From Streptomyces sp. NBC_00775 (GTDB taxonomy: Bacteria; Actinomycetota; Actinomycetes; Streptomycetales; Streptomycetaceae), in the NCBI RefSeq assembly GCF_036347135.1, contig NZ_CP108938.1:5332001-5396000 (forward strand): 64,000 nucleotides of DNA. The letters run 5' to 3'. A program made the position numbers and the translations under genes. Below are positions 35,578 to 46,442 of this stretch, piece after piece. How positions within the stretch are numbered: position 1 is the first letter of the stretch; every line of letters starts with the position of its first letter. The notes under the pieces were generated by a model. The model was not told the origin of the DNA and did not search any database. It was given only the letters and a program-made list of their open reading frames with translations.

Positions 35578-36558
35578 TCAGTACGCCAGCGAGCGGTCGA
35601 CGGCGTCGAGCACCCGGTCCAGGCCCGGAAGGTACTCGTCCTCCAGGCGTGCCGGCGGATACGGGGCGTGATAGCCGCCGACCCGCAGGACGGGTGCCTC
35701 CAGGTGGTAGAAGCACCGCTCGGTGATGCGGGCGGCGATCTCCGCGCCCGTACCGAGGAACACCGGGGCCTCGTGCACCACGACCAGGCGGCGGGTCTTC
35801 TCGACCGAGGCCTGGATGGAGTCGAAGTCGACGGGGGACATCGAGCGCAGGTCGAGGACCTCGATCGACTTGCCCTCCTCCTGGGCGGCCGCGGCGGCCT
35901 CCAGGCAGACCTTCACCATCGGCCCGTACGCGACGAGGGTCAGGTCGGCGCCTTCGCGGGCCACGACCGCCTTGTGCAGCGGTCCGGGAATCGCGTCCTT
36001 GTTGACCTCGGACTTGTCCCAGTAGCGCCGCTTCGGCTCGAAGAAGATCACCGGGTCGTTGCTCTGGATGGCCTGCTGCATCATCCAGTACGCGTCGGAG
36101 GCGTTCGAGGGGGAGACCACCTTGAGGCCCGCCACGTGCGCGAAGAGCGCCTCGGGGGACTCGGAGTGGTGCTCGACCGCGCCGATGCCGCCGCCGTACG
36201 GAATGCGGATGACGACGGGGAGCTTGATCTTGCCGAGCGCCCGCGCGTGCATCTTCGCGAGCTGCGTGACGATCTGGTCGTACGCGGGGAAGACGAAACC
36301 GTCGAACTGGATCTCCACCACCGGGCGGTAGCCGCGCAGGGCGAGGCCGATCGCGGTGCCGACGATGCCCGACTCAGCGAGCGGGGTGTCGATGACCCGG
36401 TCCTCGCCGAAGTCCTTCTGGAGCCCGTCGGTGACCCGGAAGACACCGCCGAGCTTGCCGACGTCCTCGCCCATGATGAGGACCTTGGGGTCGGTGTCGA
36501 GGGCCGTGCGCAGCGACTCGTTGATCGCCTTGGCCAGCGCCATCTTTTCTGCCGCCAT
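35578..36558 (-). CDS. bkdB: branched-chain alpha-keto acid dehydrogenase E1 beta, cluster 1
   Basis: A 326-aa transketolase-like protein. Family segments include VLIMGEDVGKLGGVFRVTDG, DTPLAESGIVGTAIG, IPYGGGIGAVEHHS and EVLDLRSMSP. It pairs with E1alpha to form the thiamine-diphosphate decarboxylase. It starts 2 bp after the E1alpha stop. Products are isobutyryl-, isovaleryl- and 2-methylbutyryl-CoA, which prime branched fatty acids. Confidence 0.95.
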   Translation of the reverse strand: MAAEKMALAKAINESLRTALDTDPKVLIMGEDVGKLGGVFRVTDGLQKDFGEDRVIDTPLAESGIVGTAIGLALRGYRPVVEIQFDGFVFPAYDQIVTQLAKMHARALGKIKLPVVIRIPYGGGIGAVEHHSESPEALFAHVAGLKVVSPSNASDAYWMMQQAIQSNDPVIFFEPKRRYWDKSEVNKDAIPGPLHKAVVAREGADLTLVAYGPMVKVCLEAAAAAQEEGKSIEVLDLRSMSPVDFDSIQASVEKTRRLVVVHEAPVFLGTGAEIAARITERCFYHLEAPVLRVGGYHAPYPPARLEDEYLPGLDRVLDAVDRSLAY

Positions 36559-36560
36559 CG

Positions 36561-37766
36561 CTACTTGCCCTCCCCTTCATCCGCGAACGACGCCTGGTAG
36601 GCGGCGAACTGGGCCCGCTCCTCGTCGACGAGCGCGTGCCCGTCCGCGTACACGTTCTCGAAAATGGCGAAGTGGTCCGGGTCCGGCATGGCACGGACGA
36701 CTTCGCGTACTCGTTTGCCCAACGCCTCGCTCTCGGCCTCGAGTTCCGCGAAGAATCCCTCGTCCGCGTGGTTTGAGGCTTCGAGATAGGTGCGCAGGCG
36801 CAGGATCGGGTCCTTCGCCTCCCAGGATTCGCGCTCCTCGTCGGCCCGGTACTTGGTCGGGTCGTCGGAGGTGGTGTGCGCGCCCATGCGGTAGGTGTAC
36901 GCCTCCACGAGGGTGGGGCCCTCGCCGCTGCGGGCCCGCTCAAGGGCCCACTTGGTGACGGCGAGGCAGGCGAGGACGTCGTTGCCGTCGACGCGGACGC
37001 CCGGGAAGCCGAAGCCCTGCGCACGCTGGTAGAGCGGGACGCGGGTCTGCTTCTCGGTCGGCTCGGAGATGGCCCACTGGTTGTTCTGGCAGAAGAACAC
37101 GACGGGGGCGTTGTAGACCGCGGAGAACGTGAACGATTCGGCGACGTCACCCTGGCTGGAGGCGCCGTCTCCGAAGTACGCGATCACGGCCGAGTCGGCG
37201 CCGTCCTTGGTGATGCCCATGGCATAGCCGGTGGCGTGCAGCGTCTGCGAACCGATGACGATCGTGTACAGGTGGAAGTTGTTGGTGTTCGGGTCCCAGC
37301 CGCCGTTGTTCACACCGCGGAACATGCCGAGCAGGTTGGTCGGGTCGACCCCACGGCACCAGGCGACGCCGTGCTCGCGGTAGGTCGGGAAGACGTAGTC
37401 GTCGTCGCGGGTGGCCCGGCCCGAACCGATCTGGGCGGCCTCCTGGCCCAGCATCGAGGCCCACAGGCCCAGCTCGCCCTGGCGCTGCAGGGAGGTGGCC
37501 TCGGCGTCGAAGCGACGGCTCAGCACCATGTCCCGGTACAGACCGCGCAGCTCGTCGGGGGTGATGTCGGCGACGTACGGGTCGTACGTCGCGTCCTTGA
37601 CCCGCTCGCCTTCCGGGGTCAGCAGCTGAACGAGCTCGGGCTCGGCGCCCGTCGTACCCGGCGACTTCTTGGCGGCCGGGCTGGTGCGCTTGGCACCAGC
37701 GCTCGCGGCGCTCTTCGTACCGGCGCTGCGTCGCGGCTTGCGCGCGGCAGTGCTCTCCACGGTCAC
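36561..37766 (-). CDS. bkdA: branched-chain alpha-keto acid dehydrogenase E1 alpha, cluster 1
   Basis: A 401-aa protein. GTG 37766 has GGAGGAG upstream and begins VTVESTAARKPRRSAG, a basic Ala/Lys/Ser-rich tail of about 40 residues before the enzyme fold. The ThDP motif is GDGASSQGDVAES ... NNQWAIS, and the phosphorylation-loop-like region is YRMGAHTTSDDPTKY. It is the first gene of the operon and its promoter gap carries two inverted repeats. The longer frame to 37910 is unlikely to be coding. Confidence 0.93.
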   Translation of the reverse strand: MTVESTAARKPRRSAGTKSAASAGAKRTSPAAKKSPGTTGAEPELVQLLTPEGERVKDATYDPYVADITPDELRGLYRDMVLSRRFDAEATSLQRQGELGLWASMLGQEAAQIGSGRATRDDDYVFPTYREHGVAWCRGVDPTNLLGMFRGVNNGGWDPNTNNFHLYTIVIGSQTLHATGYAMGITKDGADSAVIAYFGDGASSQGDVAESFTFSAVYNAPVVFFCQNNQWAISEPTEKQTRVPLYQRAQGFGFPGVRVDGNDVLACLAVTKWALERARSGEGPTLVEAYTYRMGAHTTSDDPTKYRADEERESWEAKDPILRLRTYLEASNHADEGFFAELEAESEALGKRVREVVRAMPDPDHFAIFENVYADGHALVDEERAQFAAYQASFADEGEGK

Positions 37767-38124
37767 GTGTGCTCCTCCGTCGGTCCGGCCCCCGGGGTTG
37801 CCGGGTAACCAGTGCGGCTCGCCTATTCCCGGTACCCGTGCACGGGGTGGGTGCCACTCGGCCGGGAACAGGCGTGACAGGTGCCCCGGCGAGCGCCCTG
37901 CAACAGCCACGTTACCCAGTGCTTCACAATTCTGTGAAACCCCTCCTGACCTGCGATTTTGATGGGAAGTCCAAGTACTTTCAAACTTGGATTTCCTACT
38001 AAATCAAGTCGGTCGGGAACTACCGCTGGTCACAGCACTGGTTACAGCCTTGCAGGGGGCCGGAACACCGGCACGTTATCCCGGCCACCCCGGGCTCGGG
38101 AAGAGTTCACCTGGAGCAGTGCAC
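37767..38124. promoter_or_regulatory. divergent promoter gap between bkdA and response regulator
   Basis: A 358-bp gap. It holds GCTTCACA-ATTC-TGTGAAAC (37921-37940; core TTCACA/TGTGAA at 37923-37938) and GGAAGTCCAAGT-N8-ACTTGGATTTCC (37965-37996; 11 of 12 pairs). The surrounding sequence is AT-richer than the window. Both are candidate operators for bkdABC or the regulator gene. Confidence 0.5.
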
Positions 38125-38814
38125 ATGAGCGTGTGTGACACTGACACCGTGCATCAAAACGGGAAAATCACCGTATTTCTCCTGGACGATCACGAGGTGG
38201 TCCGTCGCGGAGTCCATGAGCTGCTCTCGGTGGAGGACGACATCGAGGTGGTCGGCGAGGCCGGCACGGCGGCCGACGCCCTGGTGCGGATTCCGGCCAC
38301 CCGCCCGGACGTCGCCGTCCTCGACGTACGGCTCCCGGACGGCAGCGGCGTGGAGGTCTGCCGCGAGATCCGCTCCCAGGACGAGTCCATCAAGTGCCTG
38401 ATGCTGACCTCGTTCTCCGACGACGAGGCCCTCTTCGACGCGATCATGGCGGGCGCCTCGGGCTATGTCCTCAAGGCCATCCGCGGCGCCGAACTGCTCT
38501 CGGCCGTACGGGACGTCGCCGCCGGAAAGTCCCTGCTCGACCCGGTGGCCACCGCCCGCGTCCTGGAGCGGCTGCGCGACGGCGGCGGCGCCAAGAGCGA
38601 CGACAAGCTGGCGCACCTCACCGACCAGGAGCGCAAGATCCTGGACCTGATCGGCGAGGGGCTCACCAATCGCGTGATCGGGGAGCGGCTGCACCTCGCC
38701 GAGAAAACGATCAAGAATTACGTGTCGAGCCTGCTGTCCAAGCTGGGAATGGAACGGCGTTCCCAGGCGGCGGCATATGTGGCGCGGATGCAGGCGCAAC
38801 AGCAGAACCGCTGA
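38125..38814 (+). CDS. DevR/DosR-like orphan response regulator (NarL family)
   Basis: A 229-aa protein. Receiver: Asp21-Asp22, phospho-acceptor Asp67 ([13 protein letters not shown]), Lys in YVLKAI. LuxR helix-turn-helix: [40 protein letters not shown]. The whole protein resembles DevR/DosR, the hypoxia/nitric-oxide regulator. No histidine kinase is adjacent, so its partner lies elsewhere. ATG 38125 has GGAG upstream. The PNPOx-like gene next door belongs to a type often in DevR regulons. Confidence 0.9.
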   Translation: MSVCDTDTVHQNGKITVFLLDDHEVVRRGVHELLSVEDDIEVVGEAGTAADALVRIPATRPDVAVLDVRLPDGSGVEVCREIRSQDESIKCLMLTSFSDDEALFDAIMAGASGYVLKAIRGAELLSAVRDVAAGKSLLDPVATARVLERLRDGGGAKSDDKLAHLTDQERKILDLIGEGLTNRVIGERLHLAEKTIKNYVSSLLSKLGMERRSQAAAYVARMQAQQQNR

Positions 38815-38941
38815 GCGGCGGAAAACGATCGACGCGGCGCCTCAAGCGATCGACGCGGTGCCTTATTCGGGACTTATGGCCCCTCTTCGAGGGGCGGGTG
38901 CCTCTTTTTCCGCGCCCCCCGGGTACCGGAGATTGGGTGGC

Positions 38942-39409
38942 ATGCCCACCGACGAACGGACCGCGGACGAACGAACCGCGGACAAGCGGTCCGCCGACGA
39001 ACAGCTCGCCGTGGAACTGATCGGCCGCACCGATTACGGCCGGGTGGCCACCAGCATGCGCGCGTTGCCCTTCCTCGCGTTCGCCCGCCACATCGTGGTC
39101 GACGGGCGCGTGCTGCTGCGGATGCCCCGCAGCTGCGGATACCACCGCGCCTGCGCCGGCAGCGTCGTCGCGTACGGCACCGACAACCTGAGCTCCGCGC
39201 GGCCGGGCGAGAGCCTGTGGTCCGTGCAGATCGTGGGCCAGTGCGAGAGCGTCGAGCCGACCGCGGCCGAACGGGAACTCTTCGGTCCCGCGCCGCGCCT
39301 CGTGGACGGCGAGCCCTTCGAGCCGGTCTATCTGACCATCGATCCGCAGTTGTCCACCGTGCACTCCGCGGACGGTGGCCTGGAACGGCACTTCCAGCAC
39401 GTCCTGTGA
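38942..39409 (+). CDS. pyridoxamine 5'-phosphate oxidase-like flavin/split-barrel protein
   Basis: A 155-aa protein. ATG 38942 with GGTGG upstream was chosen. The N-terminus has a repeated ERTADERTADKRSADE stretch. The split-barrel fold is seen in GRTDYGRVATSMRALPFLAF ... HIVVDGRVLLRM and SLWSVQIVGQCESV. Such proteins bind FMN or F420 and are common in the dormancy regulon of mycobacteria. It lies downstream of the DevR-like gene on the same strand, 127 bp away. Confidence 0.8.
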   Translation: MPTDERTADERTADKRSADEQLAVELIGRTDYGRVATSMRALPFLAFARHIVVDGRVLLRMPRSCGYHRACAGSVVAYGTDNLSSARPGESLWSVQIVGQCESVEPTAAERELFGPAPRLVDGEPFEPVYLTIDPQLSTVHSADGGLERHFQHVL

Positions 39410-39485
39410 CCATCCAGTGATCGAGGACGACTGTCTGTGACAAACGCGAGGTCAGAGGCCCAGCTCGTGCCCTAGCATCTGGCGC

Positions 39486-40571
39486 GTGCCGCGCTCATCT
39501 GTACCACCCCCTATGCCTCACGCGCCCCCTCTGGGCGCCCTCCTCCGCCAGTACGCCGCCGGGTCCGCGCTGACCTGCGAACCCGTCGAGCAGGGGCTGC
39601 TCAACCGCGGCTATCGCCTGCGCACCACCCGCGGCCGGTACTTCCTCAAGCACCACTTCGACCCGGAGACCGCCGACCCCGCCGCGATCGCCCGCCAGCA
39701 CCGGGCGACCCAGCGCCTGGCCGACCTCGGCGTCCCGGTCGCCCCGCCGCTGACCGGCACCGACGGCCGCACCGTCGCCGTCGTCGGGGGCCACGCGTAC
39801 GCGCTGCACCCGTGGATCGACGGACGGCACCGGCACGGCGGCCAGCTCAGCACGGAGCAGTGCGCGCGCCTGGGGGCGCTCCTGGGCGTCGTCCACGCGA
39901 GCCTGGAGCGGGTGATGCCGGCGGAGGCACGAACGGCGGCGAAACCGGCCGACGGCGCCGAGCGCGGGCAGGGCACCGCGCCGGCGGAAGGTGCCGATCC
40001 CGCCCGGGGCGCCGACCCCGCCGACACCTTCGCGCTCATCGACCGCCTGCTCGCCCAGGTGCGCCGTCACCGCCCCTCCGACGCCTTCGACGAGCTGGCC
40101 AGGCACCGGCTCCTGGAACGGCGCGCCCTCCTGGAGCGGCATGCCGACCGCCGGCCCCCGCAGGGCGGCTCGGTGGGCTGGGTGCACGGCGACTTCCACC
40201 CGTTCAACCTGCTCTACCGCGACGGCGAGCCGGCCGCGATCGTCGACTGGGACCGGCTGGGCATCCACCCGCGCGCGGAGGAGGCCGTACGCGCCGCGGT
40301 GATCTTCTTCGTACGGCCCCTCGGCACGCTCGACCTGACGAAAGTACGGGCCTACGCGCGCGCGTACCGGCGTACCGCGGGCGCCACCCCCTCCGAACTC
40401 AGGGCCGCCGTGCACCGCGTGTGGTGGGAGCGGCTGAACGACTTCTGGATACTGCGCTGGCACTACGAGCGCGGGGACACCCGCGCCGATCCGCAGTTCC
40501 CGGCGGCCTCGGCGCTGGCGGTGTGGTGGACGCGGGAGTACGAGTCGGTGTGCGAGGCGTTCGCGGGCTGA
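39486..40571 (+). CDS. phosphotransferase (APH-like) family protein
   Basis: A 361-aa kinase-fold protein. WVHGDFHPFNLLYRDG carries the catalytic HGDxHxxN motif, and AIVDWDRLG the metal-binding Asp. An Ala/Gly/Asp-rich insert (about 145-180, EGADPARGADPADT) lies between the lobes. It resembles homoserine kinase-type or aminoglycoside phosphotransferases. The substrate is not known. The GTG start at 39486 begins the fold; the gene ends before a terminator. Confidence 0.85.
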   Translation: MPRSSVPPPMPHAPPLGALLRQYAAGSALTCEPVEQGLLNRGYRLRTTRGRYFLKHHFDPETADPAAIARQHRATQRLADLGVPVAPPLTGTDGRTVAVVGGHAYALHPWIDGRHRHGGQLSTEQCARLGALLGVVHASLERVMPAEARTAAKPADGAERGQGTAPAEGADPARGADPADTFALIDRLLAQVRRHRPSDAFDELARHRLLERRALLERHADRRPPQGGSVGWVHGDFHPFNLLYRDGEPAAIVDWDRLGIHPRAEEAVRAAVIFFVRPLGTLDLTKVRAYARAYRRTAGATPSELRAAVHRVWWERLNDFWILRWHYERGDTRADPQFPAASALAVWWTREYESVCEAFAG

Positions 40572-40594
40572 GAGGCATGCGCGGCCGAAATGAG

Positions 40595-40624
40595 AACACC
40601 CTCCACGCGTGCGTGGAGGGTGTT
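40595..40624. terminator. terminator after phosphotransferase
   Basis: 14-bp arms AACACCCTCCACGC and GCGTGGAGGGTGTT with a GT centre, followed by TTTT. Confidence 0.88.
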
Positions 40625-40649
40625 TTCGATCAGACGTGATCAGCTGCCT

Positions 40650-40673
40650 GACCGCGTCTGATCAGACGCGGTC
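40650..40673. terminator. 24-bp perfect palindrome, end of kinase gene
   Basis: GACCGCGTCTGA followed by its exact complement, 8 bp beyond the kinase stop. It is a likely terminator for the kinase on the minus strand. Confidence 0.7.
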
Positions 40674-40681
40674 GGCCGCGT

Positions 40682-42244
<1,563 letters not shown>

Positions 42245-42549
42245 CAGTCCTCGCCGTCGTTTCTGCCCGCGGTCTGCGCGGTGGTTGTTACGGTCTCCGT
42301 CGGGCCACGCTACAGGCTCGGCGCGCGGCGCCGGTCCGAGATGGACGTGAGATGGACCGGCCATCAAACCCGCCACGGGGCCCCACGTGCAAATTCTGTG
42401 GACCGCCCGTACGGCACCTGTAACGCTTCCGCGACGCTTCTTTCGCAGACGGTCACGGAACGGGCACCGAGCTTGACGTGTCAGTGCCCTCGGGCAGACT
42501 TGGCCGGGAATAGCCACATCGATCACACAGGCCGCGGGGGACGCAGAAG
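42245..42549. promoter_or_regulatory. divergent promoter gap between kinase genes
   Basis: A 305-bp gap between two divergent kinase genes, which must hold both promoters. I found no clear inverted repeat. A GC-poor segment lies near 42415-42445. Confidence 0.4.
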
Positions 42550-44193
42550 ATGAGCCAGGACGGCGCACAGGGCCGGTACGCGGGGCGTGCGGTGGCCGGC
42601 GGCCGCTACCAGCTGCGTGATCTGCTCGGCGAGGGCGGCATGGCCTCGGTGCATCTCGCGTACGACTCGGTGCTCGACCGCCAGGTCGCGATCAAGACGC
42701 TGCACACCGAGCTCGGCCGTGAGCAGGCCTTCCGCGAGCGCTTCCGCCGCGAGGCCCAGTCGGTGGCGAAGCTCACCCACACGAACATCGTCTCGGTCTT
42801 CGACACCGGCGAGGACGACCTCGACGGCATGACGACGCCGTACATCGTCATGGAGTACGTCGAGGGCCGCCCGCTCGGCTCCGTGCTCGACCAGGACATC
42901 GCGCAGTACGGCGCCATGCCCGCCGACAAGGCGCTGAAGATCACCGCGGATGTGCTGGCGGCCCTGGAGATCAGCCACGAGATGGGCCTGGTCCACCGGG
43001 ACATCAAGCCGGGCAACGTGATGATGACGAAGCGCAACGTCGTCAAGGTGATGGACTTCGGCATCGCCCGCGCCATGCAGTCCGGTGTCACCTCGATGAC
43101 GCAGACCGGCATGGTCGTCGGCACCCCGCAGTACCTCTCCCCGGAGCAGGCGCTCGGCAGAGGCGTGGACGCCAGATCCGACCTGTACTCGGTCGGCATC
43201 ATGCTCTTCCAACTCACCACCGGGCGACTGCCGTTCGAGGCGGACTCGCCGCTGGCCATCGCATACGCACACGTCCAGGAGGAGCCGGTCGCGCCCTCCT
43301 CGATCAACCGCTCGCTGCCCCCGGCCGTGGACGCGCTGGTCGCCCGCGCCCTGAAGAAGAACCCGAACGAGCGTTTCCCGAGCGCCGAGATCATGCGCGA
43401 CGAGTGCCTGCGCGTGGCTCAGTCCTTCCAGGCCGCCGCGCCGAGCATCGTGGCCGGCGCCCAGACGTCGAGCGGCGCGGGCGTCGGCTCCGCCGTCTTC
43501 CCGCCCGTCGAACAGGGCACTCCGGCCCCGGGCCCCGTACAGACGCCGTACCAGCCGGGTCCCTACGGCGCGCCGACCCCGGCGCCCTCCCAGACTCCGG
43601 CCCCGGCGTACGGCTACCCGCAGCAGGTCGGCTACCAGACGCCGGCCCAGACCGCCGCGTACGCCCCGCAGCAGGGCATGTCGACCCCGCCGCCGTACAA
43701 CCTGACGCCCCAGCCCGCGGCACCCGTCTCGGGCGGCTCCGGCGGCCGCAAGAGCAACAAGGGAGTCGTCATCGGGTCGATCGTCGTCGCGCTCGTCGCG
43801 ATCGGCGGCCTGATCACCGCTCTCACCCTGAACGGCGGCAGCGACGACAACAAGGGCGGCAGCGACGCCAGCACGTCACCGACCGCGACCGTGGTGGCGG
43901 GTCACCGGGGGCCGGACACGTCGAAGACGATCGACACGGAGAAGTGCACGGACCCGGTGGAGTCGTACAACGACGAGAAGAAGATCCAAGTCCCGGACTT
44001 CAGCTACAAGAACCTCAAGTCGGTGAAGGCCTGCTTCCAGGCCGCCGGCTGGCAGATGAAGGTCACCCGCGTCGACGAGAACGTCTACGGCGAGGACACG
44101 GTCATGGAGCAGTTCCCGTCCGACGGCACGGACGTCGACCCGAAGGACATGCCCGAGATCGAGCTGAAGGTCTCGACGGGCAACCCGTCCTGA
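42550..44193 (+). CDS. PASTA-type membrane Ser/Thr protein kinase
   Basis: A 547-aa protein. The kinase domain (about 15-275) has VAIKTLH, HRDIKPGNVMM, DFGIA and GTPQYLSPEQA. The linker is rich in Pro/Gln/Tyr (about 300-395), the membrane helix is GVVIGSIVVALVAIGGLI, and one PASTA-like domain (IQVPDFSYKNLKSVKACFQA ... VMEQFPSDGTDVDP) ends the protein. PASTA domains sense muropeptides or lipid II. It resembles PknB-like kinases but has one PASTA unit rather than four. It ends before a strong terminator. Confidence 0.93.
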   Translation: MSQDGAQGRYAGRAVAGGRYQLRDLLGEGGMASVHLAYDSVLDRQVAIKTLHTELGREQAFRERFRREAQSVAKLTHTNIVSVFDTGEDDLDGMTTPYIVMEYVEGRPLGSVLDQDIAQYGAMPADKALKITADVLAALEISHEMGLVHRDIKPGNVMMTKRNVVKVMDFGIARAMQSGVTSMTQTGMVVGTPQYLSPEQALGRGVDARSDLYSVGIMLFQLTTGRLPFEADSPLAIAYAHVQEEPVAPSSINRSLPPAVDALVARALKKNPNERFPSAEIMRDECLRVAQSFQAAAPSIVAGAQTSSGAGVGSAVFPPVEQGTPAPGPVQTPYQPGPYGAPTPAPSQTPAPAYGYPQQVGYQTPAQTAAYAPQQGMSTPPPYNLTPQPAAPVSGGSGGRKSNKGVVIGSIVVALVAIGGLITALTLNGGSDDNKGGSDASTSPTATVVAGHRGPDTSKTIDTEKCTDPVESYNDEKKIQVPDFSYKNLKSVKACFQAAGWQMKVTRVDENVYGEDTVMEQFPSDGTDVDPKDMPEIELKVSTGNPS

Positions 44194-44200
44194 GCGGCTG

Positions 44201-44248
44201 ACAGACGAGACGGGCCCGGCACCTGAGTGCCGGGCCCGTCTCGTCTGT
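44201..44248. terminator. strong hairpin terminator
   Basis: 22-bp perfect arms (ACAGACGAGACGGGCCCGGCAC and complement) with a CTGA loop between the convergent kinase and bpa genes. Confidence 0.93.
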
Positions 44249-44262
44249 GAGGTGTCCGCGGG

Positions 44263-44805
44263 CTACAGGTACGGTCCGCCCACGCGGCCGCCCGCACGGG
44301 GGTCCTCGTCGCCGTCGGCGCCGCCGACGCCCGGCGGGAGGGCGCGGCGCATCGACTCCAGCTGGGCCCTGGCCGCCATCTGCTGGGCGAACAGGGTCGT
44401 CTGGATCCCGTGGAAGAGGCCCTCGAGCCAGCCCACCAACTGGGCCTGCGCGATCCGCAGTTCGGCGTCGCTGGGGATCACTTCGTCCGTGAAGGGCAGG
44501 GAGAGCCGCTCCAGTTCCTCGACGAGTTCGGGGGCCAGGCCGTCCTCCAGCTCCTTCACGGAGCTCGCGTGGATCTCCTTGAGCCGGACGCGGCTGGCCT
44601 CGTCCAGAGGTGCGGCGCGCACCTCCTCCAGCAGCTGCTTGATCATGCTGCCGATGCGCATCACCTTGGCGGGCTGTTCCACCATCTCCGTCACCGGGAC
44701 CTCGCGGGAGTCCTCGTCTCCGGTGCCGCCGAGAGCCATCCCGTCCTGGCCTACGACCAGGATCTGAGGGTTCTCCGGCGACCTTTCGTTCCTCGGCATC
44801 TCCAT
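44263..44805 (-). CDS. bpa: bacterial proteasome activator (Bpa)
   Basis: A 180-aa protein of the Bpa/DUF2587 family. It forms a dodecameric ring that opens the 20S proteasome without ATP. The helical core is present (VMRIGSMIKQLLEEVRAAPL, ELVEELERLSLPF, DAELRIAQAQLVGWLEGLFH). The C-terminus ends GGPYL, the family GQYL-type motif that docks into the proteasome alpha ring. ATG 44805 was chosen; MPRN 6 bp later is an alternative. The proteasome genes themselves are not in this window. Confidence 0.93.
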   Translation of the reverse strand: MEMPRNERSPENPQILVVGQDGMALGGTGDEDSREVPVTEMVEQPAKVMRIGSMIKQLLEEVRAAPLDEASRVRLKEIHASSVKELEDGLAPELVEELERLSLPFTDEVIPSDAELRIAQAQLVGWLEGLFHGIQTTLFAQQMAARAQLESMRRALPPGVGGADGDEDPRAGGRVGGPYL

Positions 44806-44971
44806 GCCGCCATTCTCTCGCACCCGTACACCACACCACGGTGGTGCCCCCCGTACAGGGTGATCCACCCTGTACGTCCCTTCCGGCGGCCGCCGGGATG
44901 CCGGGACAAACGGCACATGTGAGGCTTGCCCCATTGATCACGGGACTCCTCACCGGGAGGGGGTCACCGGC

Positions 44972-45433
44972 GTGACTCCATCACTCAGCACGTTGCGTAC
45001 GGCGGGACTGCTGCTGGTCCTGATGACCGGCGCCGGCCCTCCGGCGTACGCCGCCGCGCGCGCCCCGTACGCCGCCCCGCCCGCACCGTCCGCCGACGCC
45101 TCCCGCGCGGGAAGCCTCCCCGGCGAGGGACGCGCGCGGCCCGGACGCGCCGAGCCCACGGCGCCGGACACCCCGGACGCCGTTGACGAGGGGGACGAGG
45201 GGGATGCGGAGGCCACGGAAGCGGCCCCCGACCCCGCCGTCCCGGACCGCTCGGAGGCGAGCGCCGCCGCCGAGCCGTCGGGGGACGAGGTGGTCCCCGT
45301 CCAGCAGAACGTGATCGGGCCGGCGCCCACCCCTGAACCGGTCCTCCAGATCCTGCCCCTCGGAAGCGGGCTGATCCTGATCGGCCTGGGCCTGGGGCTG
45401 GCCTTCGTCGCCCTGCGGGTACGGCGCCGCTGA
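44972..45433 (+). CDS. secreted/membrane-anchored Pro-Ala-rich protein of unknown function
   Basis: A 153-aa protein starting at GTG after GGGAGGGGG. It has a signal peptide (LRTAGLLLVLMTGAGPPAYA), an acidic Pro/Ala/Asp/Glu middle, and a C-terminal membrane helix (LGSGLILIGLGLGLAFVALR) ending in RRR. The topology suggests a type I anchored cell-surface linker. No domain is recognised. It converges with the oxidoreductase gene with 28 bp between. Confidence 0.75.
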   Translation: MTPSLSTLRTAGLLLVLMTGAGPPAYAAARAPYAAPPAPSADASRAGSLPGEGRARPGRAEPTAPDTPDAVDEGDEGDAEATEAAPDPAVPDRSEASAAAEPSGDEVVPVQQNVIGPAPTPEPVLQILPLGSGLILIGLGLGLAFVALRVRRR

Positions 45434-45461
45434 GTGACACGGCGCCGCCCACGGACGGGCG

Positions 45462-46442
45462 CTACGGGGCGATGAGCAGCACCTTTCCGATGTGGCCGCT
45501 CTCCTCCAGGACCCGGTGTCCCGCCGCCGCGTCGCTCATCGGCAGCTCGCGGTCGACGACCGGGCGTACGTGGCCGGAGTCGATCAGCGGCCACACATGC
45601 TCGCGTACGGCCGCGACGATCGTCGCCTTCTCGTCGAGCGGGCGGGCGCGCAGCGAGGTAGCGCTGATGGCCGCGCGCTTGTTGAGGAGGGTGGCGATGT
45701 TCAGCTCGCCCTTGATGCCGCCCTGCATGCCGATGATCGCGAGCCGTCCGTTGACGGCGAGGGCCTGGACGTTCCGGTCCAGGTACTTGGCGCCCATGTT
45801 GTCGAGGATGACGTCGGCACCGGCGCCGTCCGTGGCCTGCTTGATCTCCTCCACGAAGTCCTGCTCGCGGTAGTTGATCAGGATGTCGGCGCCCAGCTCT
45901 GCGCAGAAGTCGAGCTTCTCCTTGGTGCCCGCGGTGACCGCGACCTTCGCGCCGACGGCCTTCGCCAGCTGGATCGCCATGGTGCCGATGCCGCTGGAGC
46001 CGCCGTGCACGAGCAGAGTCTCGGCGGGACGCAGATGCGACACCATGAAGACGTTCGACCAGACGGTGCAGGTCACCTCGGGCAGCGCGGCCGCCTGCCT
46101 GACGTCCAGGCCCGCGGGCACGGGCAGCAGCTGCCCGGCCGGAACGGCGACCTTCTCGGCGTACCCACCGCCCGCGAGCAGCGCGCACACCTCGTCACCG
46201 ACCGCCCACCCCGACACACCGGGCCCGGTCTCGACGATCCGCCCCGAGCATTCGAGACCGGGGTACGGCGACGCGCCGGGCGGCGGGTTGTAGAGGCCCT
46301 GCCGTTGCAGCAGATCGGCGCGGTTGACGGCGCTGGCCACCACCTCGACGAGTACTTCGCCCTCGCCGGGCACGGGGTCCGGGACCTCGTCCCACACCAG
46401 CGCCTCGGGCCCACCAGGTTCAGGAATCGTGATCGCGTACAT
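45462..46442 (-). CDS. NAD(P)H:quinone oxidoreductase, zinc-independent (PIG3/QOR type)
   Basis: A 326-aa medium-chain dehydrogenase. The N-terminal GroES-like part (QRQGLYNPPPGASPYPGLEC) lacks a structural zinc cluster. The Rossmann motif is VHGGSSGIGTMAIQLAKAVG, followed by the NADPH loop. It reduces quinones to protect against oxidative stress. It is monocistronic here, between the secreted-protein gene and the K+ channel. Confidence 0.93.
   Translation of the reverse strand: MYAITIPEPGGPEALVWDEVPDPVPGEGEVLVEVVASAVNRADLLQRQGLYNPPPGASPYPGLECSGRIVETGPGVSGWAVGDEVCALLAGGGYAEKVAVPAGQLLPVPAGLDVRQAAALPEVTCTVWSNVFMVSHLRPAETLLVHGGSSGIGTMAIQLAKAVGAKVAVTAGTKEKLDFCAELGADILINYREQDFVEEIKQATDGAGADVILDNMGAKYLDRNVQALAVNGRLAIIGMQGGIKGELNIATLLNKRAAISATSLRARPLDEKATIVAAVREHVWPLIDSGHVRPVVDRELPMSDAAAGHRVLEESGHIGKVLLIAP

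Noticed and set aside
37965..37996. Riboswitch or leader RNA before bkdA
   Set aside because: Only one simple imperfect hairpin is seen, with no recognisable riboswitch core; an operator is more likely.
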